Shown piece after piece: positions 24,517-33,873 of a stretch of 64,000 nt of DNA. The stretch covers positions 1 to 64,000 of the forward strand of contig NZ_PUDR01000014.1 of the NCBI RefSeq assembly GCF_003012935.1. Direction: 5' to 3'. Numbering within the stretch: the first letter of the stretch is position 1; each line of letters starts with the position of its first letter. Below the pieces are notes generated by a model. It was not told the DNA's origin, made no database searches, and was given only the letters and a program-made list of their open reading frames with translations. The position numbers and the translations under genes are program-made. Origin of the DNA: Pannonibacter carbonis (GTDB lineage Bacteria > Pseudomonadota > Alphaproteobacteria > Rhizobiales > Stappiaceae).

Positions 24517-24834
24517 ATGGTTGAAATGATCGGATCCGGAGAGTCAGAAACGCAAGTGCAAACGATCTTGAGGCCGATCGTCGGACTAACCCGCAATCTC
24601 CCGAAGGCGGTTCTTGAGCCAATCGTCATCGAGGCGATCCGCAAGCATCGGTTCCTTCGTGACCTCGCGGAAATGCGGCAAACCGAATCCAGCAAGTATG
24701 CGGAGCGCGAAGGTTCTGTCGGCCCCGCAGGGGCCGCCTATGTCAGAGCGATGATCGACGTGCACGCTCAGCAGACAGTGCTCTCGACGCTGCTCGATGT
24801 GCTCGGATATGTGCCGGAGGTTCCGGCCGACTGA
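24517..24834 (+). CDS. traM: TraM, quorum-sensing antiactivator
   Basis: 105 aa from ATG 24517 (another ATG at 24526; the frame is open from 24472). The core LRPIVGLTRNLPKAVLEPIV, then IEAIRKHR, and IDVHAQQTVLSTLLDVLGYVP align with TraM of Ti plasmids, including the paired C-terminal helices. TraM binds TraR and blocks its DNA binding until the acyl-homoserine lactone level is high. It is convergent with traR, their stops only 4 bp apart. The ribosome binding site is weak, so the exact start is open. Confidence 0.85.
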   Translation: MVEMIGSGESETQVQTILRPIVGLTRNLPKAVLEPIVIEAIRKHRFLRDLAEMRQTESSKYAEREGSVGPAGAAYVRAMIDVHAQQTVLSTLLDVLGYVPEVPAD

Positions 24835-24838
24835 CGCG

Positions 24839-25543
24839 TCAGATCAGTTTCAGTTTTGTGGCGACAGCCGTCGCCTGAGCGAGGCTTGCAGCCTCGAGAG
24901 TCTCGCGAGCGTTGTTGAGATGAAAGTTGACGGTAGCGAAGGATAGGTTCTCGAGCACTGCGATATCCTTCATCGATTTGCCTTCCGCGGACCACTTCAA
25001 GCAAAGTGCCTGTCTGGCCGTGAGTTGCGGATGATGTTGTGCCGTTGGCCTTGCGTTCTTTGCTTGAAGCGCCGTATGGAGATACGCAACGGCCGTAACG
25101 GCCGCAACCTGGTCGATATCTTTATCCAGCGAAAGCGTTGGCTTGCTGGAAGCGAGCGTTAACATCGACATATGTCGGCCGGACGTTTGAACCGGAATGC
25201 TGATGCCGGATCTGATTCCGAAATCGCTCGCTTCGGAGTAGAAGCGTTTCAGCTCCTTCGTCTCACATTCTCTAAGAGCTGGGGCAGACCAGGAAAAGGC
25301 GCGCATCGTGGTGCTTGCCGTTCGAACTACAGGATCCACTTCTCTGTAGCCAACCGCGAAGTAGCGATCTTGCCATTCCTGCGCATAGTTCGAGACCGCA
25401 TGCATGCGAACAGGTTCCACATAGAGGTATGCATAGCCGTCAAAACCCAGATCCTGAACCAATGCCGGGAGTGCACCCCTCAGCATCTCGTCTGTGGCGG
25501 CAACGGAAGCGACGTCTGTCAGCCTCTGGAACCATGTTCTCAA
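24839..25543 (-). CDS. traR: TraR, LuxR-family quorum-sensing activator
   Basis: 234 aa, exactly the length of Ti-plasmid TraR, from a TTG at 25543 preceded by AGGAGG at 7-nt spacing; the frame is open further upstream without similarity. The autoinducer domain shows YAQEWQDRYFAVGYREVDPV (Trp, Tyr and Asp pocket residues), AFSWSAPAL and SDFGIRSGISIPV. The C-terminal LuxR HTH is LTARQALCLKWSAEGKSMKD, then IAVLENLSFATVNFHLNNAR. It should activate traI-trb and tra genes with the signal made by TraI (35542-36165) and be held by TraM next door. Confidence 0.92.
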   Translation of the reverse strand: MRTWFQRLTDVASVAATDEMLRGALPALVQDLGFDGYAYLYVEPVRMHAVSNYAQEWQDRYFAVGYREVDPVVRTASTTMRAFSWSAPALRECETKELKRFYSEASDFGIRSGISIPVQTSGRHMSMLTLASSKPTLSLDKDIDQVAAVTAVAYLHTALQAKNARPTAQHHPQLTARQALCLKWSAEGKSMKDIAVLENLSFATVNFHLNNARETLEAASLAQATAVATKLKLI

Positions 25544-25905
25544 TATCGTACCTCCTGCGATACAACTCCGGCTTTCATCGCGAGGCAGGTGCCCGACGGA
25601 TTTCCCGTCGCCGTTGGTTTGATAGCTGGCAGTACCCCCAACCAGTGACATCGCCTCCAGAGCCCGGATCAATCGAATCGTCGCGAGAAGCGTGCTGCCA
25701 CCGTCCAAATCAGTCTCGCCACTTAAAATTGATACCGAACGCTTGCGCGATGGGCAATATTCCAGCCATGTCAAGCTTGCTCAGTGAGCGACTGAGCAGG
25801 TTGGGCAGGGAAATAAACGATGCAGTGAGAAAATATTATCGATATATATTTAATATACGTTCGGGAGTGGAGAGATATATTCGAAATAATCAGTTTAAAG
25901 TCATT
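25544..25905 (-). other. traR-trbI intergenic region with inverted repeat and AT-rich patch
   Basis: No gene is supported. TGCTCAGT-GAGCG-ACTGAGCA (25778-25798) is a perfect 8-bp inverted repeat. From about 25810 to 25905 the sequence is strikingly AT-rich for this window (ATCGATATATATTTAATATA near 25838-25857). The region probably holds the traR promoter, and the AT-rich part lies directly behind trbI. Confidence 0.5.
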
Positions 25906-27204
25906 CTAATATTTATATGGCGTCGGGAACACGATATCTTGATCGACGAGGATGTTGAACCGGTAGCCGGGTCTGATCTCGAGGGTGGGCTGAACGTCAA
26001 GGTTTTTGTTGATAGTGCGCTCGGCGACGCGGCCGAATGTCTCGGCGAAATTGCGACGGGCGGCATCGGACGCTGTGTCCTGGGTCGCCAGCGTCGAGCT
26101 CTGCGGGATAGCCATGTCCATGCCGGTGCCGATGATAGCGAGCAGGATCGCGGAGCCGAATGTCTTGAAGTAGTGGTTGTCGACCTTGTCCTTGAAGCCT
26201 CCATAACCTTCTGCGTCAGTGCCGGCCATGCCGCCAATCTGGAGGGTCGAGCCGTTCGGGAAGATAATATCAGTCCAGATCACGAGCACCCTGCTCTGCC
26301 CGAACGATACCTTGCTGTCGTAGCGGCCCATTAACTTCGTACCTTGCGGAATGAGAAGGCGGTGCCCGGTCGCGCTGTCATAGACATTTTGGGACACCTG
26401 GGCGGTGATGCGGCCTGGAAGATCAGAATTGATACCGGTGATCAGCGTTGCGGGAATGACCGAGCCGCGCTTTAGCTCGTAGAGGGAACGCTGCGGTACG
26501 ACCTGGTTAGGCAGGTAGCCGAGCTTGGCCAGATCGGCGTTGAAGAAATTTTCCTTCTTCGTTTGTCCGTTGGGGTCGAGGTTCTGGCCGTTGAGGCCGG
26601 CCTGCAAGGCGGTGCTGTAAAGATCGGACGCTGATGGCGTGGCCACCTGTGCCGGGTTTGCTGGATTGACGGGGCCGGCTGCGGTCGCGGCCGCCTTCAG
26701 CTTGTCGGTGGTGATGGCGAGCGGTGCATCATAGGCCACATCATTCGCCTGCAGGCGCGCCATGCGCTGGCGCTGACGCTCGCGCCACAACTGCTCTTGT
26801 CCCTCTCGCTCGAGGCGCGCCCGCCAGACCTCTTCCGGTTCGAGTTCGACCTGGCGGGGTTCCTCCGCCCGTTTTGGTGCGGCGACGAATGGATTGGCGG
26901 AGCCCTCCTTCCGGTCGACCTGAGGCGTGACCAGCACGGGCTGGGGTACGGGCTGGTCTCCGATGATACCGTCGGTGACGCCGCGCTTCAGTTGATCGGC
27001 AAAGGTAGTCGCCGGCGGACCGCCGGAAGTGGTGATGTCCGGTGCCCCCCGGAAGATGAGACCGCGCGAGGTCAGTCCGTAGAAAATTATACCGAGGAAA
27101 AGCACGAGAAGCACGATTGCGGTGATGATCGGTAGACGATTGAGGCGCCGAATGCCCTTCTTGTCCGTCGCGGCCGACGCGCCGCCAAGCTTGAGGGATT
27201 GCAT
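25906..27204 (-). CDS. trbI: TrbI, conjugal transfer protein (VirB10 family)
   Basis: 432 aa. One membrane segment (LPIITAIVLLVLFLGIIFYG, about residues 24-43), a proline-rich periplasmic linker, then the VirB10/TrbI beta-barrel domain with SVIPATLITGINSDLPG, LLIPQGTKLMGRYDS and RPGYRFNILVDQDIVFPTPY. It spans both membranes as the channel scaffold. Start follows GGAGGGGACCGCG. It is the last gene of the trb operon. Confidence 0.93.
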   Translation of the reverse strand: MQSLKLGGASAATDKKGIRRLNRLPIITAIVLLVLFLGIIFYGLTSRGLIFRGAPDITTSGGPPATTFADQLKRGVTDGIIGDQPVPQPVLVTPQVDRKEGSANPFVAAPKRAEEPRQVELEPEEVWRARLEREGQEQLWRERQRQRMARLQANDVAYDAPLAITTDKLKAAATAAGPVNPANPAQVATPSASDLYSTALQAGLNGQNLDPNGQTKKENFFNADLAKLGYLPNQVVPQRSLYELKRGSVIPATLITGINSDLPGRITAQVSQNVYDSATGHRLLIPQGTKLMGRYDSKVSFGQSRVLVIWTDIIFPNGSTLQIGGMAGTDAEGYGGFKDKVDNHYFKTFGSAILLAIIGTGMDMAIPQSSTLATQDTASDAARRNFAETFGRVAERTINKNLDVQPTLEIRPGYRFNILVDQDIVFPTPYKY

Positions 27205-27221
27205 CGCGGTCCCCTCCCCTC

Positions 27222-27677
27222 TCAGCTGCGCTTCATCACGGAGACCGGGCTTGCGGGAGCTGCGCCGGTCTGTGTCATGGTGTAGACGCGCCCAATTTCG
27301 ATCGATCCGGTCGAAAGGCGGGCAAGCACCTGGCCGTCGACGGGGACGAGGACATACGCAAGGGGGATCGCCTTCGGGTCTTTGGAATTCTGCTCGGACG
27401 TGACGGCATAGCCCCAGGTGCGAAGTGAAGCTTCGAGAGCGGAACCAAATGTGGAGCTATCCGCCTTCAGAATGATGGTCGCCGTGCCTGGTCCGATCTG
27501 TTCTGCGAAGCGCGGCACGAGGTCGCCGGCGACGGCCGACGCCGCGGGCGCCGTCAGCTCCGTCGGCGCGCTGCTGGCGACAAGCCCGCTGCCGCCAAGA
27601 GTCTGGCAGCCGGAGAGAACGGCGGCGACGAACAGGAGCGCGGCCGGTCGGATGGTTGGAAGGAGCTTCCTGAGCAT
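27222..27677 (-). CDS. trbH: TrbH, conjugal transfer lipoprotein
   Basis: 151 aa. A signal peptide with lipobox VLSGCQTL (Cys about residue 24) indicates an outer-membrane lipoprotein. The mature part (FAEQIGPGTATIILKADSST, then FGSALEASLRTWGYAV) matches TrbH of Ti-type systems, the VirB7-like partner of TrbG and TrbI. It sits between trbG and trbI with short gaps, as expected. Confidence 0.88.
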   Translation of the reverse strand: MLRKLLPTIRPAALLFVAAVLSGCQTLGGSGLVASSAPTELTAPAASAVAGDLVPRFAEQIGPGTATIILKADSSTFGSALEASLRTWGYAVTSEQNSKDPKAIPLAYVLVPVDGQVLARLSTGSIEIGRVYTMTQTGAAPASPVSVMKRS

Positions 27678-27681
27678 GGCG

Positions 27682-28518
27682 TCACCCTCCCCGCCGGATG
27701 GTGATCTTCTCCTGGCCCCAGAAGCCGACGCCGGAGACGAGAATGGCTTTGTCGACTGCGTAGTCGACGATCATCATGTTGCTGTTCATGCGGTAGTTGA
27801 CGATGCGATTCTGGCCGCCGGAGACGACGAAAAGCACGGGCGCGTCCTGCGAGGCGACGGATGACGGGAACTGGATGTAGGTTTTGGCGCCGTCGGTGTA
27901 GACCCGTGTTGGCCGCCAGCTGGCGTTACCCGAAATCGAATACTGGAAATTGAGCTGCTCGGCCGGGACGCCGGCGCCGGGGATCGTGCTGGCCTCGAGG
28001 CGTGCATTGACGTCGGCGAGGCGCGTCGAGACGTCTTCCGGATAGTCGAAGCCGACACGGGCCATGTACTGGCTCCCGTGCGACTTCAGCTGGATGTGGT
28101 AGGTCCGCCGCGACGTCGTCACTACCATCGAGGTGACGAGGCCAGCCTCGGTCGGTTTGACGATCAGATGGATCGCCTGCCCGCCCGACGCGCCGGAGGT
28201 CGCGGGCTCGACCTTCCAGCGCACGGTGTCGCCGACGAGAACGTCGCGAACGATCTCTCCGGCCTGGAGTTCGATGTCGCAGACCTGAAGCGGCGAGCAG
28301 ATGACGGAAGGTTGCACCTCGCCGTACAAGAAGATGACCTTGCCATCGGGGCCTCTGGTGACGAGCCCGGTGCGGCCGCGCCACTGGCCGGAGATGTCAA
28401 TGCCTTTAATCTCCTTTCCCGTGAGGTTCTGGGCGTGGACGCCGCCGGCGACCGACGTCAACACGATGGTGGCCGCAATCAGGACGGCCGACCGGGATAG
28501 GGGTCTTGTATTTTGCAT
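27682..28518 (-). CDS. trbG: TrbG, conjugal transfer protein (VirB9 family)
   Basis: 278 aa with a Sec signal peptide ending about VHAQN (residue 30). VirB9-type domain features are [24 protein letters not shown]-like [20 protein letters not shown], and the C-terminal [15 protein letters not shown]-like stretch [20 protein letters not shown]. It forms the outer-membrane part of the channel with TrbI and TrbH. Confidence 0.92.
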   Translation of the reverse strand: MQNTRPLSRSAVLIAATIVLTSVAGGVHAQNLTGKEIKGIDISGQWRGRTGLVTRGPDGKVIFLYGEVQPSVICSPLQVCDIELQAGEIVRDVLVGDTVRWKVEPATSGASGGQAIHLIVKPTEAGLVTSMVVTTSRRTYHIQLKSHGSQYMARVGFDYPEDVSTRLADVNARLEASTIPGAGVPAEQLNFQYSISGNASWRPTRVYTDGAKTYIQFPSSVASQDAPVLFVVSGGQNRIVNYRMNSNMMIVDYAVDKAILVSGVGFWGQEKITIRRGG

Positions 28519-28535
28519 GAGGTCGGGCGCGCCTT

Positions 28536-29201
28536 TCAGATCTGTGCGGTCCAGTCAAAGTCCTTGAGGTAGAGGCCGATCGGATTGAGACGGATCACCG
28601 CCTCGTCCTGGGGCGGGATCAACACGACGGTGGCGACGCCGCGGAAGCGGCGCGTTGCGACCTCCTTGCCCTTCCGGTCGCGCTCATATTCCGTCCAGTC
28701 GATCTGGAAGGACTGGGTGGAGAGCGGCACGACATTGTTGACCTCGACCGAGACGGTCGCGGTCTTCGCCTTCTCGAAGGGCGAGGCGGAGCGGAACCAG
28801 CCATTGACCTTCTCGGTCGCGGGATCCGTTGTCCGGAGCATCGCATAGACGCGGTCGATATATTGCTTCTGGACCACGGCGTCGGGCGTCACCGAGCGGA
28901 AGTTGGTGACGAAGCCGGCGAGCACCGCGCGCACGACGCGCGGATCAGCATATTCGATCTGGGCGGGGAAGCCGGCATTCACCGCCGAGCCGAGCTTGTC
29001 GACCTCGACGATGTAGGGCACGAGCCGAACTTGCGTGCTCTGGTAGAGCGCGTAGCTCGTACTCACCAACGCCAGCGCAAGGCTGGTAACGCCGACGATG
29101 CGCCAGGCGCTCGCCGCCTTGACATAGGAGCCGTAGCGCTCGGTCCATTCCTGGCGTGCGGCGATGTAGGGATTGTCTGGGGTATCGGATCGCCTGGCCA
29201 A
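28536..29201 (-). CDS. trbF: TrbF, conjugal transfer protein (VirB8 family)
   Basis: 221 aa. One N-terminal membrane segment ([20 protein letters not shown], about residues 32-51) and a periplasmic VirB8/TrbF domain containing [28 protein letters not shown] and [16 protein letters not shown]. It is an inner-membrane assembly factor of the mating channel. It is located between trbL and trbG. Confidence 0.92.
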   Translation of the reverse strand: MARRSDTPDNPYIAARQEWTERYGSYVKAASAWRIVGVTSLALALVSTSYALYQSTQVRLVPYIVEVDKLGSAVNAGFPAQIEYADPRVVRAVLAGFVTNFRSVTPDAVVQKQYIDRVYAMLRTTDPATEKVNGWFRSASPFEKAKTATVSVEVNNVVPLSTQSFQIDWTEYERDRKGKEVATRRFRGVATVVLIPPQDEAVIRLNPIGLYLKDFDWTAQI

Positions 29202-29213
29202 GACGCGTCTCCT

Positions 29214-30410
29214 TTATCGATCGTCTGGCTTGGGCGGCGGTGTCGGCCCGCTGCCGCCGCTGCCGCCACGACCGGATGCGTTGTCAAGCTTGGCGTTGGC
29301 GAGACCGAGCAGCGAGCCGGCATAGGCGCCGGGCGAACCGATCGCCTTGTCGCGGGCGGCCGAGGCGACGGCTCCTCCTGCTGACGCGGCGCCGCGAAGA
29401 CCGGCGACGGCCGCGCTGCCGAAGGAGGCTCCGCCGGCGCGGGCAGCCGTATAGGCCGAAGCCCCTGCCTTCGCCCCGCCCCAAGCGAGCGCTGTGCCGC
29501 CCGCGGCAAAGCTCGCGGCCTGTGCCCCATGGCGGATCGATTCCATGCCGCCAGTCACGGATGCGCCCTGAATCACACCCTGGACAATGTTGGGCACATA
29601 CATGGCGATGACGAAGATCACTACGGCGAGGCCGGCGATCGCGAGCGCCGTCTGGTACTGGTCGCCGACGCTCGCATTGTTGGCGAGGCCGATCAGCACA
29701 TCCGAACCGATCTTGGCGATCATCACCAGCGACATGAGCTTCATGCCTACCGAGAAGGCATAGACGAGATAGCGGACGGCAAAATCCTTAGTGAAGGAGG
29801 AGCCGCCAAGACCGAGCATGATCATGCCGGCCATCAGCCCGACATACATCTCGATCAGCACCGAGACGAAGATCGCCGCGACGAGTGCAAAAGCGATGAC
29901 GCTGATGATCATGGCGAGCGAGGCCGATAGGGCCAGCGCATTATCCTGGAACACGCCGAAGCTGATCTTCTCCGACATCTTCGAGGCGACGGTCAGCCCG
30001 GCATTGAAGACGTTGGCGGGCGAAGCCGCCCCGCCGCCGGCGCCGATCTGGTAGAGGCTGTCGACGATGGCCTTCCCGAGCGCGGGTCCGCGATCGAGCA
30101 CGAAGGCGAAGAAGCCGATGAACATGATCCGGCGCACGAGCTCAGCGAACCAGGCATCGAGCGAGGCCGCGCCGATGGCGAGCCAGACCGCGGCGATGCC
30201 GATCTCGATGCCGGCGAGAATCCAGAACAGCGAACGGGCCGCGTTCATGATGGTGGTTTCCCAGCCCTTTGCGGCCGTCACCACCTGATTTTCGAGCGTG
30301 TTGAGCACGCTGCCGTCCTGTGCGAGCGCTGGTGCGGTTGCGTAGACCAGGACGAACAGGGCGAGAGCGAACATAAACGTCGACCGGAAGGAAGGATGTT
30401 GCGCTACCAT
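29214..30410 (-). CDS. trbL: TrbL, conjugal transfer protein (VirB6 family)
   Basis: 398 aa. A signal peptide (ALFVLVYATAPALAQ) and at least five membrane segments (MFIGFFAFVL; ALSASLAMIISVIAFALVAA; MKLMSLVMIAKI; TALAIAGLAVVIFVIAMYVP) precede an Ala/Gly-rich cytoplasmic tail ending RGGSGGSGPTPPPKPDDR. TrbL is the polytopic inner-membrane channel component. Its ATG at 30410 overlaps the trbK stop, and its start context is part of the duplicated junction noted between trbJ, trbK and trbL. Confidence 0.93.
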   Translation of the reverse strand: MVAQHPSFRSTFMFALALFVLVYATAPALAQDGSVLNTLENQVVTAAKGWETTIMNAARSLFWILAGIEIGIAAVWLAIGAASLDAWFAELVRRIMFIGFFAFVLDRGPALGKAIVDSLYQIGAGGGAASPANVFNAGLTVASKMSEKISFGVFQDNALALSASLAMIISVIAFALVAAIFVSVLIEMYVGLMAGMIMLGLGGSSFTKDFAVRYLVYAFSVGMKLMSLVMIAKIGSDVLIGLANNASVGDQYQTALAIAGLAVVIFVIAMYVPNIVQGVIQGASVTGGMESIRHGAQAASFAAGGTALAWGGAKAGASAYTAARAGGASFGSAAVAGLRGAASAGGAVASAARDKAIGSPGAYAGSLLGLANAKLDNASGRGGSGGSGPTPPPKPDDR

Positions 30411-30631
30411 CGCGGCTTCATCTCCTGGCCGTTCGTCGTGTCGTACTCCTTCGGGGCGGCGAAAAAGTCGCGCGCCCTCTTCCGACGCTCCTCCTCCGAC
30501 AGAGTTCCGGCGCTGTCAGTCGGGGCGTCGCTCCATCCGGCCGGGCGCGTGACGATCCACAGTGCGACGCCTGCAGTGAAGCTGAGGCCGGCGGCGAGAG
30601 CGATCAGGATGATCTTCGTGCGGCTCACCAT
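30404..30631 (-). CDS. trbK: TrbK, putative entry exclusion protein (alternate type)
   Basis: 75 aa with one N-terminal membrane segment (IILIALAAGLSFTAGVALWI, about residues 7-26) and a charged periplasmic tail (SEEERRKRARDFFAAPKEYD). The size, topology and place between trbJ and trbL match the TrbK-alt family, proposed to block redundant transfer into cells that already hold the plasmid. It has no lipobox, unlike RP4 TrbK. The last eight residues, GQEMKPRW, are identical to the end of TrbJ. Confidence 0.85.
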   Translation of the reverse strand: MVSRTKIILIALAAGLSFTAGVALWIVTRPAGWSDAPTDSAGTLSEEERRKRARDFFAAPKEYDTTNGQEMKPRW

Positions 30632-30659
30632 CTCGGCTTCATCTCCTGACCGCCGGTCG
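30404..30659. repeat. Duplicated gene-junction sequence, trbJ/K and trbK/L
   Basis: Plus-strand 30404-30431 and 30625-30652 are near identical: CCATCGCGGCTTCATCTCCT then GGCCG, against CCATCTCGGCTTCATCTCCT then GACCG. Read leftward each copy carries an AGGAGATGA ribosome-binding block, encodes GQEMKPRW, ends the upstream gene in TGG-stop, and starts the next gene with an overlapping ATGGT. The coordinates span both copies. Confidence 0.8.
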
Positions 30660-31440
30660 TGGAGGGTGCCGTCGATTTGAAGAATTCCTCGCGACGCGCC
30701 TGCGCAAGATCCTTCTCGGCCTGTTCGGATTGGTACCAGGTCGCCATCATCGTCATCTGTTGGGAGACGAGACCGCGCAGCTTCTGCATCTGCGCAACCT
30801 GTTGGGTCGCAATCTGGTGCCCGACCTGCAGCGCCTTCATCTGCCCGTCCGAGGTCTCCGACAGCGTGCGCAGCTGCGACATCGTCGTTTCCTCGGAGGA
30901 GAACTGATCGGCGGTGAGCCCCGCTGCCTTAAGTGTGCCGGCGATCGTGTCGCGATTGGTGGTCGACCAGGTCTGGTAGGTCGAGGAGAATGTCGCCTGG
31001 TTCGGCAGGTTGGATTTGAAGTCGGCGAAGGTCTTGAAGCGCTGCTTCAGCACGTCGTCTATGTTGCCCATCGAGAAGGCGATGCCTTGCCCTTGCACAA
31101 CCACGCTTTGCAGCTTGTTAAGATCGTTCGCGACCTGTCCCCAGACTTGGGTTGGAAGCTGCGCCGTGTTCTGCAGAAGGTTCTTATAGATGTTGAGCTG
31201 ATTCTGGATCTGCTCCGCGAGCTGCGTGATCTGCTTGATCTGGTTGTTCACCTGCTCGGCCGATTTGCCGACGAGGCTGATGAGCTCGCCGTTGTTGAGC
31301 ATCTGCGTCCATTCGGTGGCGCCGCCCGTCAGGCCGCCGCCAGCCAGGGCATTGCTGGCCACAAACGGAAGCGTGATGGCAGCAGCAGCAGCGCCGCGCA
31401 GAAATTCAAGCCGGGTCATGTATGAGAAGCGCTTCAGCAT
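30625..31440 (-). CDS. trbJ: TrbJ, conjugal transfer protein (VirB5 family)
   Basis: 271 aa with a signal peptide (AAAAAITLPFVASNALAGG). The helical body (LISLVGKSAEQVNNQIKQIT, QLAEQIQNQLNIYKNLLQNT) matches TrbJ, the VirB5-like minor pilus or exclusion component. The ATG at 31440 follows GGGGGATCGGCC and overlaps trbE by 35 nt. It ends TTGGQEMKPRW, shared with TrbK. Confidence 0.92.
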   Translation of the reverse strand: MLKRFSYMTRLEFLRGAAAAAITLPFVASNALAGGGLTGGATEWTQMLNNGELISLVGKSAEQVNNQIKQITQLAEQIQNQLNIYKNLLQNTAQLPTQVWGQVANDLNKLQSVVVQGQGIAFSMGNIDDVLKQRFKTFADFKSNLPNQATFSSTYQTWSTTNRDTIAGTLKAAGLTADQFSSEETTMSQLRTLSETSDGQMKALQVGHQIATQQVAQMQKLRGLVSQQMTMMATWYQSEQAEKDLAQARREEFFKSTAPSTTGGQEMKPRW

Positions 31441-33862
31441 GGCCGATCCCCCTTTCTTCCATCCAGCGCGCCGGCCATCCCTGACCGTGAGCAGCCTTCA
31501 GCTCTGTAATGCGTTTCAGATGATCGCGGCCCGAGGCGCCGGCGAAGGCGAGCGCGACCGGACCGAGTGCCATGTCGAATAGCCGTCGGCCGGCGGGTGA
31601 GGCGACGTAGTATTCGCGCTTCGGAATCGCGGTCGCGACGATCTCGATCTGCCGCTCGTTGAAGCCGAGCTTCTCGTAGAACTCGCGCGTTCCGGGCTCG
31701 CGCGCCGATCCGTTCGGGAGGCAGATCTTTGTCGGGCAGGATTCCTTCAGCACGTCGACGATGCCGGAGCGTTCGGCGTCAGAGATAGACTGGGTCGCGA
31801 GCACGACGGCGCAATTGGCCTTGCGCAGCACCTTCAGCCACTCCCGGATCTTGTCGCGGAAGACCGGATGACCGAGCATGAGCCAGGCCTCGTCGAGAAG
31901 GATCAGGCTTGGCGCTCCCGTGAGCCGCTTTTCGATCCGGCGGAACAGATAGGTGAGCACAGGCACGAGGCTGCGCTCGCCCATGTTCATCAGCTCCTCG
32001 ATTTCGAACGTCTGAAAGGCACCGAGCGTCAGCCCGTCGGTCTCCGCATCGAGAAGATGCCCCATCGGCCCGTCGACAGTGTAGTGATGCAGCGCGTCCT
32101 TGATCTCACGCAGCTGCACGCCTGAAACGAAGTCCGATAGTGAGCGCCCCGGCGCATTGGCCATCAAGGCGACCTGGCGCGAGATCGCATTGCGGTGCTC
32201 CGGCGAAACCGTGACGCCCTGGAGGGTCACGAGCGTCTCTATCCACTCCGAGGCGAACGCGCGATCGCCGTCGCTGCCGAGTTCGGCAAGCGGGCAGAAG
32301 GTCAGTTGCGGCCCCTCCCCTTCCCCGTCGCTGCCGATCTCGTAATGGTCGCCACCGGCCGCGAGCGTTAGCGGCATTAGCGAGCGGCCCTTATCGAAGG
32401 CGAAGATTTGCGCGCCGGTATAGCGGCGGAACTGCGCCGCGATGAGCGCGAGCAGCGTCGACTTGCCCGAGCCGGTCGGTCCGAAGATCAGGCTATGGCC
32501 GACATCATCGACATGGAGGTTCAGCCGGAACGGAGTGGAGCCCGACGCGACCTGCATGAGCGGCGGTGAGCCTTCCGGATAGAACGGGCACGGCGCGGAG
32601 GGGCTCCCGGACCATACGGAGTTCAGCGGTAGAAGGTCGGAGAGGTTGCGGGTATTGATCAGCGGCTCGCGGAGATTGGCGTACCAGTTACCGGGGAGCG
32701 ATCCGAGGAAGGCTTCGGTCGCGTTCAGTGTCTCGACGCGGGCGCCGAAGCCCTCGGCCTGCACCACGCGACGGATACCCTCGCATTTCTCCCGAAGCTG
32801 CTCGGCGTCGCTCTCGTGCAGCACGATGACAGGAGTGTAGTAGCCATAGGCGACGAGCTGCGATGCGGCTTCCGCGATCGCATCTTCGGTCTCCGTCACC
32901 ATCGCCATGGCGTCTTGGTCGACCGATCGGCTTTGCGTCTGGAACAGTTGGTCGAAGAAGGGACGCACCTTCTGCTGCCACTTTTTTCGGGTGCGTTCGA
33001 GCTTGTCGCGGGCCTCGATCTCGTCGAGGAACATGAAGCGGCTCGACCAGCGATAGGTCAGCGGCAGCTGATCGAGCAGATTAAGGATGCCGGGCCAACT
33101 CTCGGCCGGCAGACCGTCGATCGCCACGACGCCGACATAACGCCCGTCGACCGTCGGCGTCAGGCCATGCTCGTATTCGGCAGTGACCAGCCAGTCGAGA
33201 TACATCGGGATCTCGGGCAAGCGCACCGGATGGTTCTCGCCAGTGATGCAGAAGCGGACGAACTGGAAGCCCTCGTCGTAGCGGGCGATGCGCTCCCCTC
33301 CCCGCTCCGGAACCTCGCGTGTGCGCATGCGCTGGATCGACAGCGCGTTAGACAGATACTGCTCAACCTCGCGGATCGAGTTGCGGAAATTGCCGAGCGC
33401 CGTATCCGCGAAAGTGGCGGACCGGCTGTCGCGGTCGGAATAGACGTACTTTGCGACGCCGGACTTGCGTCGTTCCGGAGGGCGCCAGGTCAGGATGAGC
33501 GCGTGCCGGCTCTCAAAGTGCCCCCGCTCCCGCTCGAAATGTGCGCGTCGCTCGGCATCGATCGCTTGCGTCACCGCGTCCGGGAAAGCGCCGGCGGCTG
33601 GATAATCGGTTGTGGGGATGCGCAGCGCCTCGACCTGGATCATCCAGCCGGAGCCGAGGCGGGCAAGGATGGCGTTGATCTGGCGTGAGACCTCGTTGCG
33701 CTCGGCATCGGTCGAGCTCTCGCTGTCAGGCCCGGCGAAGTACCAGCCGGCCATCAGCGAGCCGTCCTTGAGCAGGACGATGCCATCGTCGACTAGCCCG
33801 GCATAGGGAACGAGATCGGCGAAGGAAGGGCCGGAATGGCGGAATGTGCGCAGCGCGACCAC
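31406..33862 (-). CDS. trbE: TrbE, conjugal transfer ATPase (VirB4 family)
   Basis: 818 aa, full length. Walker A FGPTGSGKSTLLAL lies at about residues 459-472 and Walker B SLILLDEAWLMLGHPVFRDK near 650. The N-terminal CagE/TrbE domain is complete. It powers pilus and channel assembly at the inner membrane. It follows trbD by 11 nt and overlaps trbJ. Confidence 0.95.
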   Translation of the reverse strand: MVALRTFRHSGPSFADLVPYAGLVDDGIVLLKDGSLMAGWYFAGPDSESSTDAERNEVSRQINAILARLGSGWMIQVEALRIPTTDYPAAGAFPDAVTQAIDAERRAHFERERGHFESRHALILTWRPPERRKSGVAKYVYSDRDSRSATFADTALGNFRNSIREVEQYLSNALSIQRMRTREVPERGGERIARYDEGFQFVRFCITGENHPVRLPEIPMYLDWLVTAEYEHGLTPTVDGRYVGVVAIDGLPAESWPGILNLLDQLPLTYRWSSRFMFLDEIEARDKLERTRKKWQQKVRPFFDQLFQTQSRSVDQDAMAMVTETEDAIAEAASQLVAYGYYTPVIVLHESDAEQLREKCEGIRRVVQAEGFGARVETLNATEAFLGSLPGNWYANLREPLINTRNLSDLLPLNSVWSGSPSAPCPFYPEGSPPLMQVASGSTPFRLNLHVDDVGHSLIFGPTGSGKSTLLALIAAQFRRYTGAQIFAFDKGRSLMPLTLAAGGDHYEIGSDGEGEGPQLTFCPLAELGSDGDRAFASEWIETLVTLQGVTVSPEHRNAISRQVALMANAPGRSLSDFVSGVQLREIKDALHHYTVDGPMGHLLDAETDGLTLGAFQTFEIEELMNMGERSLVPVLTYLFRRIEKRLTGAPSLILLDEAWLMLGHPVFRDKIREWLKVLRKANCAVVLATQSISDAERSGIVDVLKESCPTKICLPNGSAREPGTREFYEKLGFNERQIEIVATAIPKREYYVASPAGRRLFDMALGPVALAFAGASGRDHLKRITELKAAHGQGWPARWMEERGIGHAEALLIHDPA

Positions 33863-33873
33863 CGGATTCTCCT

